A stretch of DNA of 24,507 nucleotides. Origin: an uncultured Clostridia bacterium. GTDB lineage: Bacteria; Bacillota_A; Clostridia; TANB77; CAG-508. The translations under genes were made by a program, and so were the position numbers. This document shows, one piece after another, positions 8,797 through 15,514 of this stretch. Location of the stretch: positions 1-24,507 of the forward strand of contig CALYAC010000034.1 in NCBI GenBank assembly GCA_944393405.1, in the 5' to 3' direction. The notes under the pieces are model-generated. The model saw only the letters and a program-made list of their open reading frames with translations, was not told the origin of the DNA and searched no databases. The stretch's first letter is position 1. Every line of letters begins with the position of its first letter.

Positions 8797-9192
8797 TTAG
8801 TTAGTATTTTCCTTATTATCTAACAAATAAATAGCTATACAAGTAACTCCAATTCCTAACATAATGATAGATGATTTTATATCGATTTGATTTAATATAT
8901 TTAATACCACAACAGCAATTCCCATAGCTAAAGCAATAGCTTTAAAAATTAAATTTATTAAATCTTTCATTTTTGTATTGGAATCTTCTTTCTTTTTAGC
9001 TTTCAATAATTCTTCAACAGATACATCTAATATATCTGCTAATTTTGAAATGGTGTTAATATCTGGGCAAGATAAATCTCGTTCCCATTTTGAAACAGCC
9101 TTATCCGTAACATTCATTTTTTCAGCTAATTCATTTTGAGTCATACCTTTTTGTTTTCTTAAAGAAGCAATGGTTTCTCCTATACTTTTCAT
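8797..9192 (-). CDS. XRE-family regulator with two C-terminal membrane helices
   Basis: A 131-residue protein. Residues 1-58 form a Cro/CI-type helix-turn-helix (IGETIASLRKQKGMTQNELAEKMNVTDKAVSKWERDLSCPDI), the form typical of Firmicutes regulators ending with a membrane tail. Residues about 78-125 make two hydrophobic helices. The frame is open back to 9294, but ATG at 9192 is chosen because AAGGAAAGGGA stands just upstream and the HTH starts there. It probably binds DNA while tethered to the membrane; its target and ligand are unknown. It is convergent with the BNR gene. Confidence 0.85.
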   Translation of the reverse strand: MKSIGETIASLRKQKGMTQNELAEKMNVTDKAVSKWERDLSCPDINTISKLADILDVSVEELLKAKKKEDSNTKMKDLINLIFKAIALAMGIAVVVLNILNQIDIKSSIIMLGIGVTCIAIYLLDNKENTN

Positions 9193-9310
9193 AATCAATC
9201 CCTTTCCTTTCTTAATGGATAAGTTAAGTTGGAAAAATTGCAAAAACATAATGATTTTTCCACCTAACAATATTTGTGTTTTCGTATAATTCAATGTTAC
9301 TATGTCTCAT

Positions 9311-9360
9311 AAAAAAAGTAAACCGATAATCAGTTTAGTTTTCTCGACTATTAGTTTACT
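9311..9360 (-). terminator. Terminator downstream of the small membrane-protein gene
   Basis: On the minus strand a stem pairs AGTAAAC (9360-9354) with GTTTACT (9323-9317), extended by an imperfect inner stem, and runs straight into seven T residues. This is a normal Rho-independent terminator 60 bases after the stop at 9420. Confidence 0.7.
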
Positions 9361-9419
9361 TATAGTAGAATTGTAAATCATCTATTCAAAAGATAATTTG
9401 CATTATAAAATTTATGATA

Positions 9420-9698
9420 TTATTTTTCCATGACACCTTTAGACAATTTTTTTATTCTTATTATAGAAACAATAAGAATGATAATATCTATCAATAAAGG
9501 AATTCCAAAAACATATAGGTAAAAGTATAGACTTACCCAAACATGTTGAAACCAGTAAAATATAGTAACACCAAAAATATCATCATAATAATTACCAGCC
9601 AAAAAACCGTTTATTATGATATATCCTGCAAATATCATGAAACATATTAATAAAGCTAGAGTAATATTTCTAATAATTTTCCATTTCTTCATAATCAT
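9420..9698 (-). CDS. Small two-helix membrane protein of unknown function
   Basis: A 92-residue protein with a basic start (MIMKKWKIIRN), a first hydrophobic helix at about residues 12-30, a short loop containing FLAGNYYDDIFG, a second hydrophobic stretch at about residues 55-82 and a basic tail (RIKKLSKGVMEK). No family is recognised. AAGGGGA precedes two possible ATG codons two codons apart; the second (9692) has the better spacing. It has its own terminator and lies between an XRE gene and a peptidase gene on the same strand. Confidence 0.65.
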   Translation of the reverse strand: MIMKKWKIIRNITLALLICFMIFAGYIIINGFLAGNYYDDIFGVTIFYWFQHVWVSLYFYLYVFGIPLLIDIIILIVSIIRIKKLSKGVMEK

Positions 9699-9757
9699 AA
9701 ATCCCCTTACAATTTAGCATATATTTATTAGAATTATATCATTAAGAAAAAGAGGAT

Positions 9758-10522
9758 TCAATATTCCTCAATATAAATTGCTTTTGCAAGATAAGGAGTA
9801 ATCTCATTCATATTATACCAACCAGAACTTTTACTATCATTCTCTAAACCATTCGGATTAGAAACATAAACCATTCCCTTTCCATCAGTAGCAAGAAGAG
9901 CCATATAATGAGAAGCAGTCGTCCATCGGTTATTATGTGGTTGGTTCCAAACACAAACAATAATTGGCCTATTGGTAAGTAAATGTTCTTCAATGGATGT
10001 ATTAGATAAATGGTCAGAATCATAGTAAAAACCAGAATTTTTAATTCCAAAGGTAGAAGCTAATTCACTTGGAAATTGTTCATAATCCATAACAGGATAA
10101 TATTTTTGTCGTAAATCTTCAGGAGTGTAATTTTTGTTATAACCACTTAAAATAATAGACATAACGGTTATACCACATCCATTTTGAGCCATGGTATCTC
10201 CCCAATAGGTATTATTGCTCCAAGAGGCATCTCCATTTTGTTTATATTCCACATAAGTTTTTTGATGATTTTTTTCTGTTGTAAAAGTAGTAAAATAGCC
10301 ATCTTTATGTTTTACTTTTTCTTGACCAATTCCTGTGTAATTACGATTAGTATCTTGTTTGATAACATCATATTCAGAATTGTTTTTTAAAGAAGAAATA
10401 AAATGTGTACTTTCAACAGAAATATCTTGAGAATTTATATATAAATAAAAAATGACACATAATAGGAGTAAAGATAGAAATAATCTTTTCTTATTTAGTT
10501 TTTTATGTATTCTTTTTTTCAT
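9758..10522 (-). CDS. Membrane-anchored C39-like cysteine peptidase family protein
   Basis: A 254-residue protein. A strongly basic N terminus (MKKRIHKKLNKKR) is followed by one hydrophobic helix (residues about 14-30), placing the rest outside the cell. The C-terminal domain has the papain-like arrangement of the C39-like family: WGDTMAQNGCGITVMSII with candidate nucleophile Cys116, ASHYMALLATD with His205, and VSNPNG with Asn222. Family members include bacteriocin-leader peptidases and wall- or peptide-acting proteins; no ABC transporter or peptide gene is adjacent, so the substrate is unknown. It is divergent from a VanR-like regulator across a 237-base gap that holds direct repeats at 10596-10639, and could be co-regulated with it. 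Confidence 0.85.
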   Translation of the reverse strand: MKKRIHKKLNKKRLFLSLLLLCVIFYLYINSQDISVESTHFISSLKNNSEYDVIKQDTNRNYTGIGQEKVKHKDGYFTTFTTEKNHQKTYVEYKQNGDASWSNNTYWGDTMAQNGCGITVMSIILSGYNKNYTPEDLRQKYYPVMDYEQFPSELASTFGIKNSGFYYDSDHLSNTSIEEHLLTNRPIIVCVWNQPHNNRWTTASHYMALLATDGKGMVYVSNPNGLENDSKSSGWYNMNEITPYLAKAIYIEEY

Positions 10523-10595
10523 GTTATAACCTTCTTTCTGAAAATTCTTTATTTTTACTTCATATAAATTTTACAAAATAAATACAAAAAGAACT

Positions 10596-10639
10596 TTAAG
10601 AAAGGATTAACAAATTCTTAACATTTTCTTACATTTCTG
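10596..10639 (+). promoter_or_regulatory. Four 11-bp direct repeats, probable response-regulator operator
   Basis: Four units in strict 11-base phase: TTAAGAAAGGA (10596), TTAACAAATTC (10607), TTAACATTTTC (10618) and TTACATTTCTG (10629). The TTAACA-N5-TTAACA pattern is the type bound in tandem by OmpR/PhoB-family regulators such as the Bacillus PhoP box. It ends nine bases before where the -35 of the promoter at 10671 should be. Confidence 0.6.
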
Positions 10640-10667
10640 AAAAATGAATAAAAATAGGGGATTTATA

Positions 10668-10676
10668 TGGTATAAT
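10668..10676 (+). promoter_or_regulatory. Extended -10 promoter of the two-component operon
   Basis: TGG-TATAAT with TATAAT at 10671-10676. No recognisable -35 hexamer exists at 16-18 bases upstream (the region reads ATAAAA), and the 11-bp repeats lie just beyond. This is the usual form of an activator-dependent promoter, suggesting positive autoregulation. The leader is about 75 bases. Confidence 0.6.
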
Positions 10677-10759
10677 GCGATAAAGAGAAAAAACAAAATT
10701 TTATTGCCAAAATTTTAATTTTTTCATATAATTTGAACCTTGAGAAAGGAATTGTAGAA

Positions 10760-11449
10760 ATGAATATTTTAGTATTAGATGATGAAAAAGAAATTGCAGA
10801 TTTGGTAGAATTGTATCTGCAAAATGAAAATTATCAGATATATAAATTTTATACATCAGAAGAGGCAATCAATTGTATTGATACAAAGAAAATAGATGTT
10901 GCTATTTTAGATGTGATGATCGAAGGAAAAGATGGATTTGAAATTTGTAGATATATCCGTGAAAAAGGACTTAAATTTCCTGTCATTATGCTAACTGCTA
11001 AAATAGAGGATAATGATAAGATAAAAGGATTAACGTTAGGAGCAGATGACTATATTACCAAACCCTTCAATCCGTTAGAGTTGGTGGCAAGAGTAAAATC
11101 AGCATTAAGAAGATATACATTATATAATGGAGAACATACATCAAATAGTATAATCGAAATTAATGGTTTAGTGATAGATAAAGATAAACACAAATGCTCA
11201 CTATATGAAAAAGAAATCGATTTCACACCAATGGAATTTGAAATATTGTTATACTTAGCAGAAAACAGAGGAAAAGTGATTCCTTCAGAAGAGTTATTTG
11301 AAAAGGTATGGAAAGAAAAATATTTAGACAGTAATAATACAGTTATGGTGCATATTAGAAGGATAAGAGAAAAATTAAATGAAGATACCAAACATCCAAA
11401 ATTTATAAAAACAGTATGGGGAGTGGGATATAAAATTGAAAATGAATGA
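10760..11449 (+). CDS. VanR-like OmpR-family response regulator
   Basis: A 229-residue transcription factor. The receiver domain (1-118) has the acidic pair Asp7/Asp8, phospho-acceptor Asp51 in AILDVM, Thr79 and Lys101 in GADDYITKPFNPLELVARVK. The winged-helix domain (about 130-226) ends HPKFIKTVWGVGYKIE. Stretches such as EIADLVELYLQNENY and the C terminus closely resemble VanR of glycopeptide-resistance operons, but no vanH/A/X-type gene is present here, so the signal may be another cell-wall cue. The frame opens at TTG 10733, but ATG 10760 follows AGAAAGGA and starts exactly at the conserved MNILVLDDE. It overlaps the kinase gene. Confidence 0.93.
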   Translation: MNILVLDDEKEIADLVELYLQNENYQIYKFYTSEEAINCIDTKKIDVAILDVMIEGKDGFEICRYIREKGLKFPVIMLTAKIEDNDKIKGLTLGADDYITKPFNPLELVARVKSALRRYTLYNGEHTSNSIIEINGLVIDKDKHKCSLYEKEIDFTPMEFEILLYLAENRGKVIPSEELFEKVWKEKYLDSNNTVMVHIRRIREKLNEDTKHPKFIKTVWGVGYKIENE

Positions 11450-12515
11450 TTTAACCAAAAGGAAAATTAGATTAAGCATGTCTTTAATAGCCAACATCAT
11501 GGTAGCAATGATTATTTCCTTAATTGTATATTTTATTATGGCTATGTTTTTTGAGGGAATTATATCAGATATTGTAGCAAATTTGAACTATGATATATAT
11601 TCATGGATTGTATATAATAGAGAAATTGTTGTATATGTGTATATTGGAATTGTTTTAGCAGTGATTATTTATCGATTTATGTCAAAATACGTAAATGGAA
11701 TGCAAGAAGTATATAATGCATTAGACTTGATATTAAAAGAAGATAATGAAACCATTAAATTACCAACTGAAATGAGCCAATTTTCAGATAAAATCAATGA
11801 AATTAAATATGATTACATATTAAGCAAAAAAAATGAAAGAGAAGCAGAACAAAAGAAAAATGATTTAATTGTATATATGGCACATGATTTGAAAACACCA
11901 TTAACTTCCATTATTGGATATTTAACATTGTTAAAAGATGAAAAACAAATATCAAAAGAATTGCAAGAAAAGTATATTAAAATTGCATTAGATAAAGCCT
12001 TAAGAGTAGAAGATTTAACCAATCAATTTTTTGATATTACAAGATATAATTTACAAAATATGCCGATTAATAAACAAGAAATAAATTTAGTATATCTATT
12101 AAAACAAGTGATTGATGAATGTTATCCAATGCTTGAAAAAAGAAACCTAAAATGCCATCTGGAATCTGTTGATAAAGTAATGTATGTGGGAGATGGAGAT
12201 AAACTAGCAAGAGCCTTTGATAATTTATTAAAAAATGCCATTAATTATAGTTATGAAAATACCACAATAGAAATACAATTAGAAGAAAAAGAAGGAAAAA
12301 TATCTATTGTATTTAGGAATAAAGGAGATAAAATTCCACAATATAAATTGGATAAATTATTTGAAAAGTTCTATAGAGGAGATGATGCAAGAACTAGTAG
12401 TACTGGTGGAGCAGGATTAGGACTTGCTATAACCAAACAAATTATAGAGTTGCATCAAGGTAGAATTTATGTTAAAAATGATAATGAATATATAGAATTT
12501 TTTATTGAATTATAA
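11442..12515 (+). CDS. VanS-like sensor histidine kinase
   Basis: Membrane partner of the preceding regulator. Of 357 residues, two hydrophobic helices (about 15-38 and 62-80) flank a short extracellular segment of roughly 25 residues, too small for a separate sensor domain. The H box is VYMAHDLKTPLTSIIGYL with phospho-acceptor His148. It is followed by the N box (NLLKNAINYS), the F region (KLFEKFYRGDDAR) and the G box (GGAGLGLAITKQI), so the ATPase domain is complete. The H box matches VanS particularly well. ATG at 11442 overlaps the stop of the regulator gene by eight bases (ATGAATGA); the frame also has a TTG two codons earlier. Coupled translation is likely. Confidence 0.93.
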   Translation: MNDLTKRKIRLSMSLIANIMVAMIISLIVYFIMAMFFEGIISDIVANLNYDIYSWIVYNREIVVYVYIGIVLAVIIYRFMSKYVNGMQEVYNALDLILKEDNETIKLPTEMSQFSDKINEIKYDYILSKKNEREAEQKKNDLIVYMAHDLKTPLTSIIGYLTLLKDEKQISKELQEKYIKIALDKALRVEDLTNQFFDITRYNLQNMPINKQEINLVYLLKQVIDECYPMLEKRNLKCHLESVDKVMYVGDGDKLARAFDNLLKNAINYSYENTTIEIQLEEKEGKISIVFRNKGDKIPQYKLDKLFEKFYRGDDARTSSTGGAGLGLAITKQIIELHQGRIYVKNDNEYIEFFIEL

Positions 12516-12596
12516 AATATTCAAATAAAAAATAATTTAAAAAGAATTTAAACAGATGTAAAATTAACTTTAAATTTATTATATGAGGTGAATACT

Positions 12597-13139
12597 ATGG
12601 GAAAAGTATTAAAAGTAAGGGAAGTAGGGGATCCTGTTTTAATAACAAAGTGCGAAGAAATAGATACACAACATATAGATAAATCTATAATAGAAGTTAT
12701 AGAAGATATGAAAGAAACTTTGAATTTTACAGGTGGTTTTGGAATAGCAGCTCCACAAATAGGTGTGAATAAAAGAATTGTTGTTATACAAGTAGAAAAA
12801 GACAAGTGTACTTATCAAGATTGTGAAGATATCCCAACAACAGTTATGATAAATCCTGTTTGGAAAAAGTTATCAGAAGAAACTTATGTAGAGTATGAAG
12901 GATGTCTAAGTGTACCATCTATTAGAGGAAAAGTGGAAAGATATCATAACATAGAAGTTACTTACTATAATGAGCTGGGAGAGAAAATAACAAAACAAGT
13001 TCATGGATTCACAGCAAGAGATATTCAACATGAATGTGACCATCTAGATGGAATTGTATTCTTAGAAAGAGTAAATATGCATAATGGATTTGCAACAAAA
13101 GAAATGATAAATAAATATCATTTAAAAGAAGAATTATAG
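12597..13139 (+). CDS. def: Peptide deformylase
   Basis: Removes the formyl group from the N-terminal methionine of new proteins. All three family motifs are intact: GFGIAAPQ (residues 48-54), EGCLS with metal ligand Cys103, and QHECDHLDG with His145, catalytic Glu146 and His149. The length of 180 residues is normal. The frame opens with GTG at 12588, but that codon is part of the GAGGTG ribosome binding site; ATG at 12597 has the right spacing. It lies 81 bases after the kinase gene with no terminator seen between, so some read-through is possible, but there is no functional link. The usual fmt partner is absent here. Confidence 0.96.
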   Translation: MGKVLKVREVGDPVLITKCEEIDTQHIDKSIIEVIEDMKETLNFTGGFGIAAPQIGVNKRIVVIQVEKDKCTYQDCEDIPTTVMINPVWKKLSEETYVEYEGCLSVPSIRGKVERYHNIEVTYYNELGEKITKQVHGFTARDIQHECDHLDGIVFLERVNMHNGFATKEMINKYHLKEEL

Positions 13140-13201
13140 GTAATTACATTATTTTGTATTATATAAATAAAGACTATAAAAAGAAAATGAAACAGAAAAA
13201 T

Positions 13202-13231
13202 AAAGTATATAGCAAAATGCATATATACTTT
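13202..13231. terminator. Bidirectional terminator between peptide deformylase and transglutaminase-like gene
   Basis: A perfect ten-base stem, AAAGTATATA with TATATACTTT, around GCAAAATGCA. A T-rich run follows on both strands (TTATTTTTT on plus, ATTTTT on minus), so it can serve both convergent genes. Confidence 0.75.
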
Positions 13232-13773
13232 TATTTTTTATCTAAAATATGTATTAAATTTTCTTGATGATCAAACATGTCTTTTATTTCTTGTGAATCC
13301 GCATTAGCTTGAATAGTATCATATTGTAATAAAACTAAATGTTTCATGCTTTTTATTTTATGCCTATCACAGAAATTTTTTATTTCATCAATTAATAATT
13401 CTTCTTTATTTGGATATTTAAAAATTCCTTTACTTTGATAAGAAGCATGTTCAAATTTATAATACATATGATTATACTCATAAAGCAAAAAGGCATGACA
13501 CATATGATGGTTATAAATTGCATAAGATTCATTTTTTAAATTTTGGGAATCAAAAAATAATTTTTCTAAAGCAACTTGTTCAAAGCAAATTCCAATGCCA
13601 TATTCAAAAACTTCATCTAAACTAGCCATTCTATATTTTTCTAATAGATTACCAATATTAGAATAGCGAATGATATTATCTTTTCCTATCCAGCCATATT
13701 GAATATATTTATCCATAAAATCTAATAATTCTTCAGGTGTTTTTATAGTAAAAAATAAATCTTTTAAATTCAT
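13231..13773 (-). CDS. Transglutaminase-like (papain-fold) protein
   Basis: A 180-residue cytoplasmic protein with no signal peptide. It resembles a Firmicutes family with a Cys-His-Asp/Glu arrangement: EYGIGICFEQVALEKLFF supplies the Cys, HHMCHAFLLYEYN the His, and YYKFEHASYQSKGIFKY the acidic residue. The N-terminal part (LKDLFFTIKTPEELLDFMDKYIQYGWI) fits the family's helical lead-in. The enzymatic role and substrate of this group are unknown to me. The ATG follows GGAGA. An extended -10 (TGT-TATAAT) lies at 13805-13800 on the minus strand. It is flanked by a terminator and by the divergent tRNA. Confidence 0.7.
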   Translation of the reverse strand: MNLKDLFFTIKTPEELLDFMDKYIQYGWIGKDNIIRYSNIGNLLEKYRMASLDEVFEYGIGICFEQVALEKLFFDSQNLKNESYAIYNHHMCHAFLLYEYNHMYYKFEHASYQSKGIFKYPNKEELLIDEIKNFCDRHKIKSMKHLVLLQYDTIQANADSQEIKDMFDHQENLIHILDKK

Positions 13774-13799
13774 GATTTGTCTCCATATATTTTTTATTT

Positions 13800-13805
13800 A
13801 TTATA
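13800..13805 (-). promoter_or_regulatory. -10 of the transglutaminase-like gene
   Basis: TATAAT on the minus strand preceded by TGT (extended -10). Only a poor -35 (TTTCTA, 16 bases upstream) is visible. It gives a short leader before the ATG at 13773. Confidence 0.5.
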
Positions 13806-13844
13806 ACATATAAAACGATATTAGAAAAATATTTAAAGAAAGTA

Positions 13845-13873
13845 TTGACAAAATGAAGAAAAACCAGTATAAT
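13845..13873 (+). promoter_or_regulatory. Promoter of tRNA-Gly
   Basis: TTGACA (13845-13850), 17 bases, TATAAT (13868-13873). It is a perfect sigma-A consensus 20 bases before the tRNA, as expected for a stable-RNA gene. Confidence 0.85.
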
Positions 13874-13893
13874 TTATAAATGTTAAGAGTTAT

Positions 13894-13967
<74 letters not shown>

Positions 13968-13973
13968 AAAATC

Positions 13974-14030
13974 ACTCCCATGAAATTTTACAATTATTTA
14001 AAACAAATGGATGTAGAATTTTATGGGAGT
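13974..14030 (+). terminator. Terminator of tRNA-Gly
   Basis: ACTCCCATGAAATT pairs with AATTTTATGGGAGT (13 of 14) across a loop of about 29 bases, and ATTATTTTAT follows. The loop is long for an intrinsic terminator, but it directly follows the tRNA. Confidence 0.6.
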
Positions 14031-14051
14031 ATTATTTTATAATTATTTGTC

Positions 14052-14072
14052 AAAATTATAATGTATAATTTT
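14052..14072. repeat. Perfect palindrome upstream of the small RNA
   Basis: Nine-base arms AAAATTATA and TATAATTTT around ATG. No T-run follows, so it is more like a protein-binding site than a terminator. Its purpose is unknown. Confidence 0.4.
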
Positions 14073-14095
14073 AATAAACATTCATATAATATTAA

Positions 14096-14114
14096 TGTCA
14101 AAACTAGTTTGACA
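14096..14114. promoter_or_regulatory. Operator-like palindrome over the -35 of the small RNA promoter
   Basis: TGTCAAA-N5-TTTGACA, perfect seven-base arms. The right arm contains the -35 hexamer TTGACA (14109-14114), so a dimeric repressor bound here would block the promoter. Confidence 0.45.
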
Positions 14115-14137
14115 AGTTAAATATTGTATGTTAGAAT
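14109..14137 (+). promoter_or_regulatory. Promoter of a predicted small RNA
   Basis: TTGACA (14109-14114), 17 bases, TAGAAT (14132-14137) with TG one base upstream (extended -10). There is no open reading frame downstream on this strand before the terminator at 14194, so it should make a short non-coding transcript starting near 14144. Confidence 0.65.
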
Positions 14138-14143
14138 ATATTT

Positions 14144-14221
14144 AACTTAACCCTCTACTACTTTTGTAGTAAGACGGGAGCCTAAATGATTTTGGAGAGT
14201 TCAATAGCAACTCTCCTTTTT
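14144..14221 (+). ncRNA. Predicted ~78-nt small RNA, family unknown
   Basis: The interval from the predicted start to the end of the T-run can fold as a first hairpin TACTAC-TTTT-GTAGTA (14156-14171), a single-stranded linker including GACGGGAGCC, and the terminator hairpin (14194-14216). It does not match any riboswitch or stable RNA I recognise, and no gene follows on this strand, which argues against a cis-regulatory leader. It ends 12 bases before the stop codon of the convergent PemK-like gene, so it would be antisense to any 3' extension of that mRNA. The promoter-terminator pairing is clear; the existence of the RNA is inferred. Confidence 0.55.
14194..14221 (+). terminator. Rho-independent terminator of the predicted small RNA
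   Basis: A perfect eight-base stem GGAGAGTT/AACTCTCC around CAATAGC, followed by TTTTT. On the minus strand the stem is followed by AAAATC, so it works for the plus strand only and does not end the toxin-like gene. Confidence 0.8.
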
Positions 14222-14232
14222 AAGTACTATAA

Positions 14233-14928
14233 TCATTTCGTAAAATATTTGATAATTTGTTTATCAATCAAATCAAGTGATTCACTGGATATTTTTACAT
14301 TTCTTCGCACAGTATCTTTGAAAATTCTTTGTTTGCTAATTGTCGTTATTTGATTAATTAAAGCAATACTGTCTTTTTTCATTTTACTGATTTCCTTTTC
14401 CATTTTTTCAATATAATTTTGTTCTTTTTCTATTATATTCTGAATACTAATAGGAATATCTTCTATCTTTTCTAATTCATTTAGTATTTGTTGCAATTTG
14501 TCTTTTTCTTTTTCAATTTTTTTTTGAAAGATATTGTAAAGCTCCTTCCCGAGATTTACAGAAGAAGAATCATATTTTTTATTATCTTTTCTAGATGTTA
14601 ATGGAATAATATTTAAAGCTCCATTTCTAGTATTATCATATTTATTTAATACAATACAATAATGTAATCCTCCTAATTCATTTCCTATATTAAAACCCAA
14701 GTTTACTTTTATTATATCACCACGAGAGTACATACCAGATTTTGCAATATTGAATGTTTTTTCTTCATCGTGATATTCAGCGAAGTCATATATCCAATAA
14801 GCCAATAATTCACTCTTCTTATATTCATTTAATTCTATATGTTTAACAAATGACAAATTTAATCTCTTTAAAGAATTATTCTTGTGAAGAATAACATTAT
14901 TTTTTATTCTAATTTTGTTTTCGTTCAA
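14233..14928 (-). CDS. PemK/MazF-like toxin-family protein with C-terminal coiled coil
   Basis: A 231-residue protein. Residues about 65-130 carry the PemK/MazF fold: YSRGDIIKVNLGFNIGNELGG with the conserved Arg and Gly-Asp, then LNIIPLTSRKDNKKY with the conserved Thr-Ser; both regions contribute to the endoribonuclease site in MazF relatives. Before it lies a 60-residue N-terminal extension, and after it a long Lys/Glu-rich coiled coil (about 135-195). Plain MazF is about 110 residues, so this is an enlarged form. No protein antitoxin gene is beside it. The start is TTG, eight bases after GGGAG; no in-frame ATG lies near. RNase activity is likely by family but unproven. Confidence 0.8.
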   Translation of the reverse strand: MNENKIRIKNNVILHKNNSLKRLNLSFVKHIELNEYKKSELLAYWIYDFAEYHDEEKTFNIAKSGMYSRGDIIKVNLGFNIGNELGGLHYCIVLNKYDNTRNGALNIIPLTSRKDNKKYDSSSVNLGKELYNIFQKKIEKEKDKLQQILNELEKIEDIPISIQNIIEKEQNYIEKMEKEISKMKKDSIALINQITTISKQRIFKDTVRRNVKISSESLDLIDKQIIKYFTK

Positions 14929-14957
14929 ACAATCAACTCCCTGTGTTCTTTTACAGC

Positions 14958-14986
14958 ATTATATCAAACATATGTTCAAAACACAA
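14958..14986 (-). promoter_or_regulatory. Promoter of the PemK-like gene
   Basis: On the minus strand TTGTGT (14986-14981), 17 bases, TATAAT (14963-14958) with TGA upstream (extended -10). The spacer holds the palindrome AACATATGTT, a possible operator. Confidence 0.55.
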
Positions 14987-15079
14987 TAACTATTGAAAAA
15001 TAATTTTACTATGTCATAATTTAAACAATCAATTGATTATTCAAATAATTATGGTAAAAATTTTCTATAAAGAAAAATA

Positions 15080-15107
15080 TTGAAAAAATTCATGAATATG
15101 ATATAAT
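15080..15107 (+). promoter_or_regulatory. Promoter of the hydrogenase-regulator gene
   Basis: TTGAAA (15080-15085), 16 bases, TATAAT (15102-15107) preceded by TGA (extended -10). The leader to the ATG is about 100 bases with no clear riboswitch fold. Confidence 0.6.
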
Positions 15108-15215
15108 AACAACGGACTGAGCTAGTAAGAATATCTTTATAGCAAAGTATTTAAAAATTTCTGATACTAAAATATTATTGAAGTAGAAGTATGAACATAA
15201 TTTTAGGAGGAAATC

Positions 15216-15461
15216 ATGGATACAAGGGTTGCCATAATAGGAATAATATTAGAAAAAAAGGACGAGGTAGAAAAACTAAATTCTATTTTACATGACTATT
15301 CAAAATGGATTATTGGAAGAATGGGTATGCCATATCCTAAAAAATCTATCAATATTATTAATATTATCGTAGATGCACCACAAGATGAAATAAACACTTT
15401 ATCAGGAAAAATAGGCAAACTTTCTGGAATTACAAGTAAAGTGATTTATTCCAATGTATAG
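15216..15461 (+). CDS. TM1266-type iron-only hydrogenase system regulator
   Basis: An 81-residue protein of the putative iron-only hydrogenase regulator family (TM1266 type), related to the ligand-binding domain of NikR-like regulators. The opening DTRVAIIGIILE, the centre IIGRMGMPYPKKSINIINIIVDAP and the end GKLSGITSKVIYSNV follow the family closely, and the length is normal. The family is usually found with [FeFe]-hydrogenase maturation genes (hydE, hydF, hydG), none of which are in this window. A strong AGGAGG site precedes the ATG. The next gene starts 53 bases downstream with its own AGGAGG site, suggesting a two-gene operon. The role is predicted from genomic association only. Confidence 0.88.
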   Translation: MDTRVAIIGIILEKKDEVEKLNSILHDYSKWIIGRMGMPYPKKSINIINIIVDAPQDEINTLSGKIGKLSGITSKVIYSNV

Positions 15462-15514
15462 TAAAGATATATTCTTATTTTAAAGCTCTATTTCTATAAA
15501 AGGAGGAGTTTAAA

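Noticed and set aside
9844..10050. 68-residue minus-strand frame inside the C39-like gene
   Set aside because: It is an alternative frame of the same strand, fully inside a gene with conserved catalytic-type motifs.
10733..12515. Vancomycin-resistance operon
   Set aside because: Only the regulator pair resembles VanR/VanS; no vanH, ligase or vanX-type gene is present, and the next gene is peptide deformylase.
14153..14171. Hairpin resembling a Cas12a CRISPR repeat (CTACT-TTTT-GTAGT)
   Set aside because: There is a single copy, no spacers, no cas genes, and a terminator follows. The resemblance is limited to the short stem.
14144..14221. Riboswitch or T-box leader
   Set aside because: No gene follows on the plus strand after the terminator; the next coding sequence is convergent. 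No preQ1, fluoride or T-box core could be matched.
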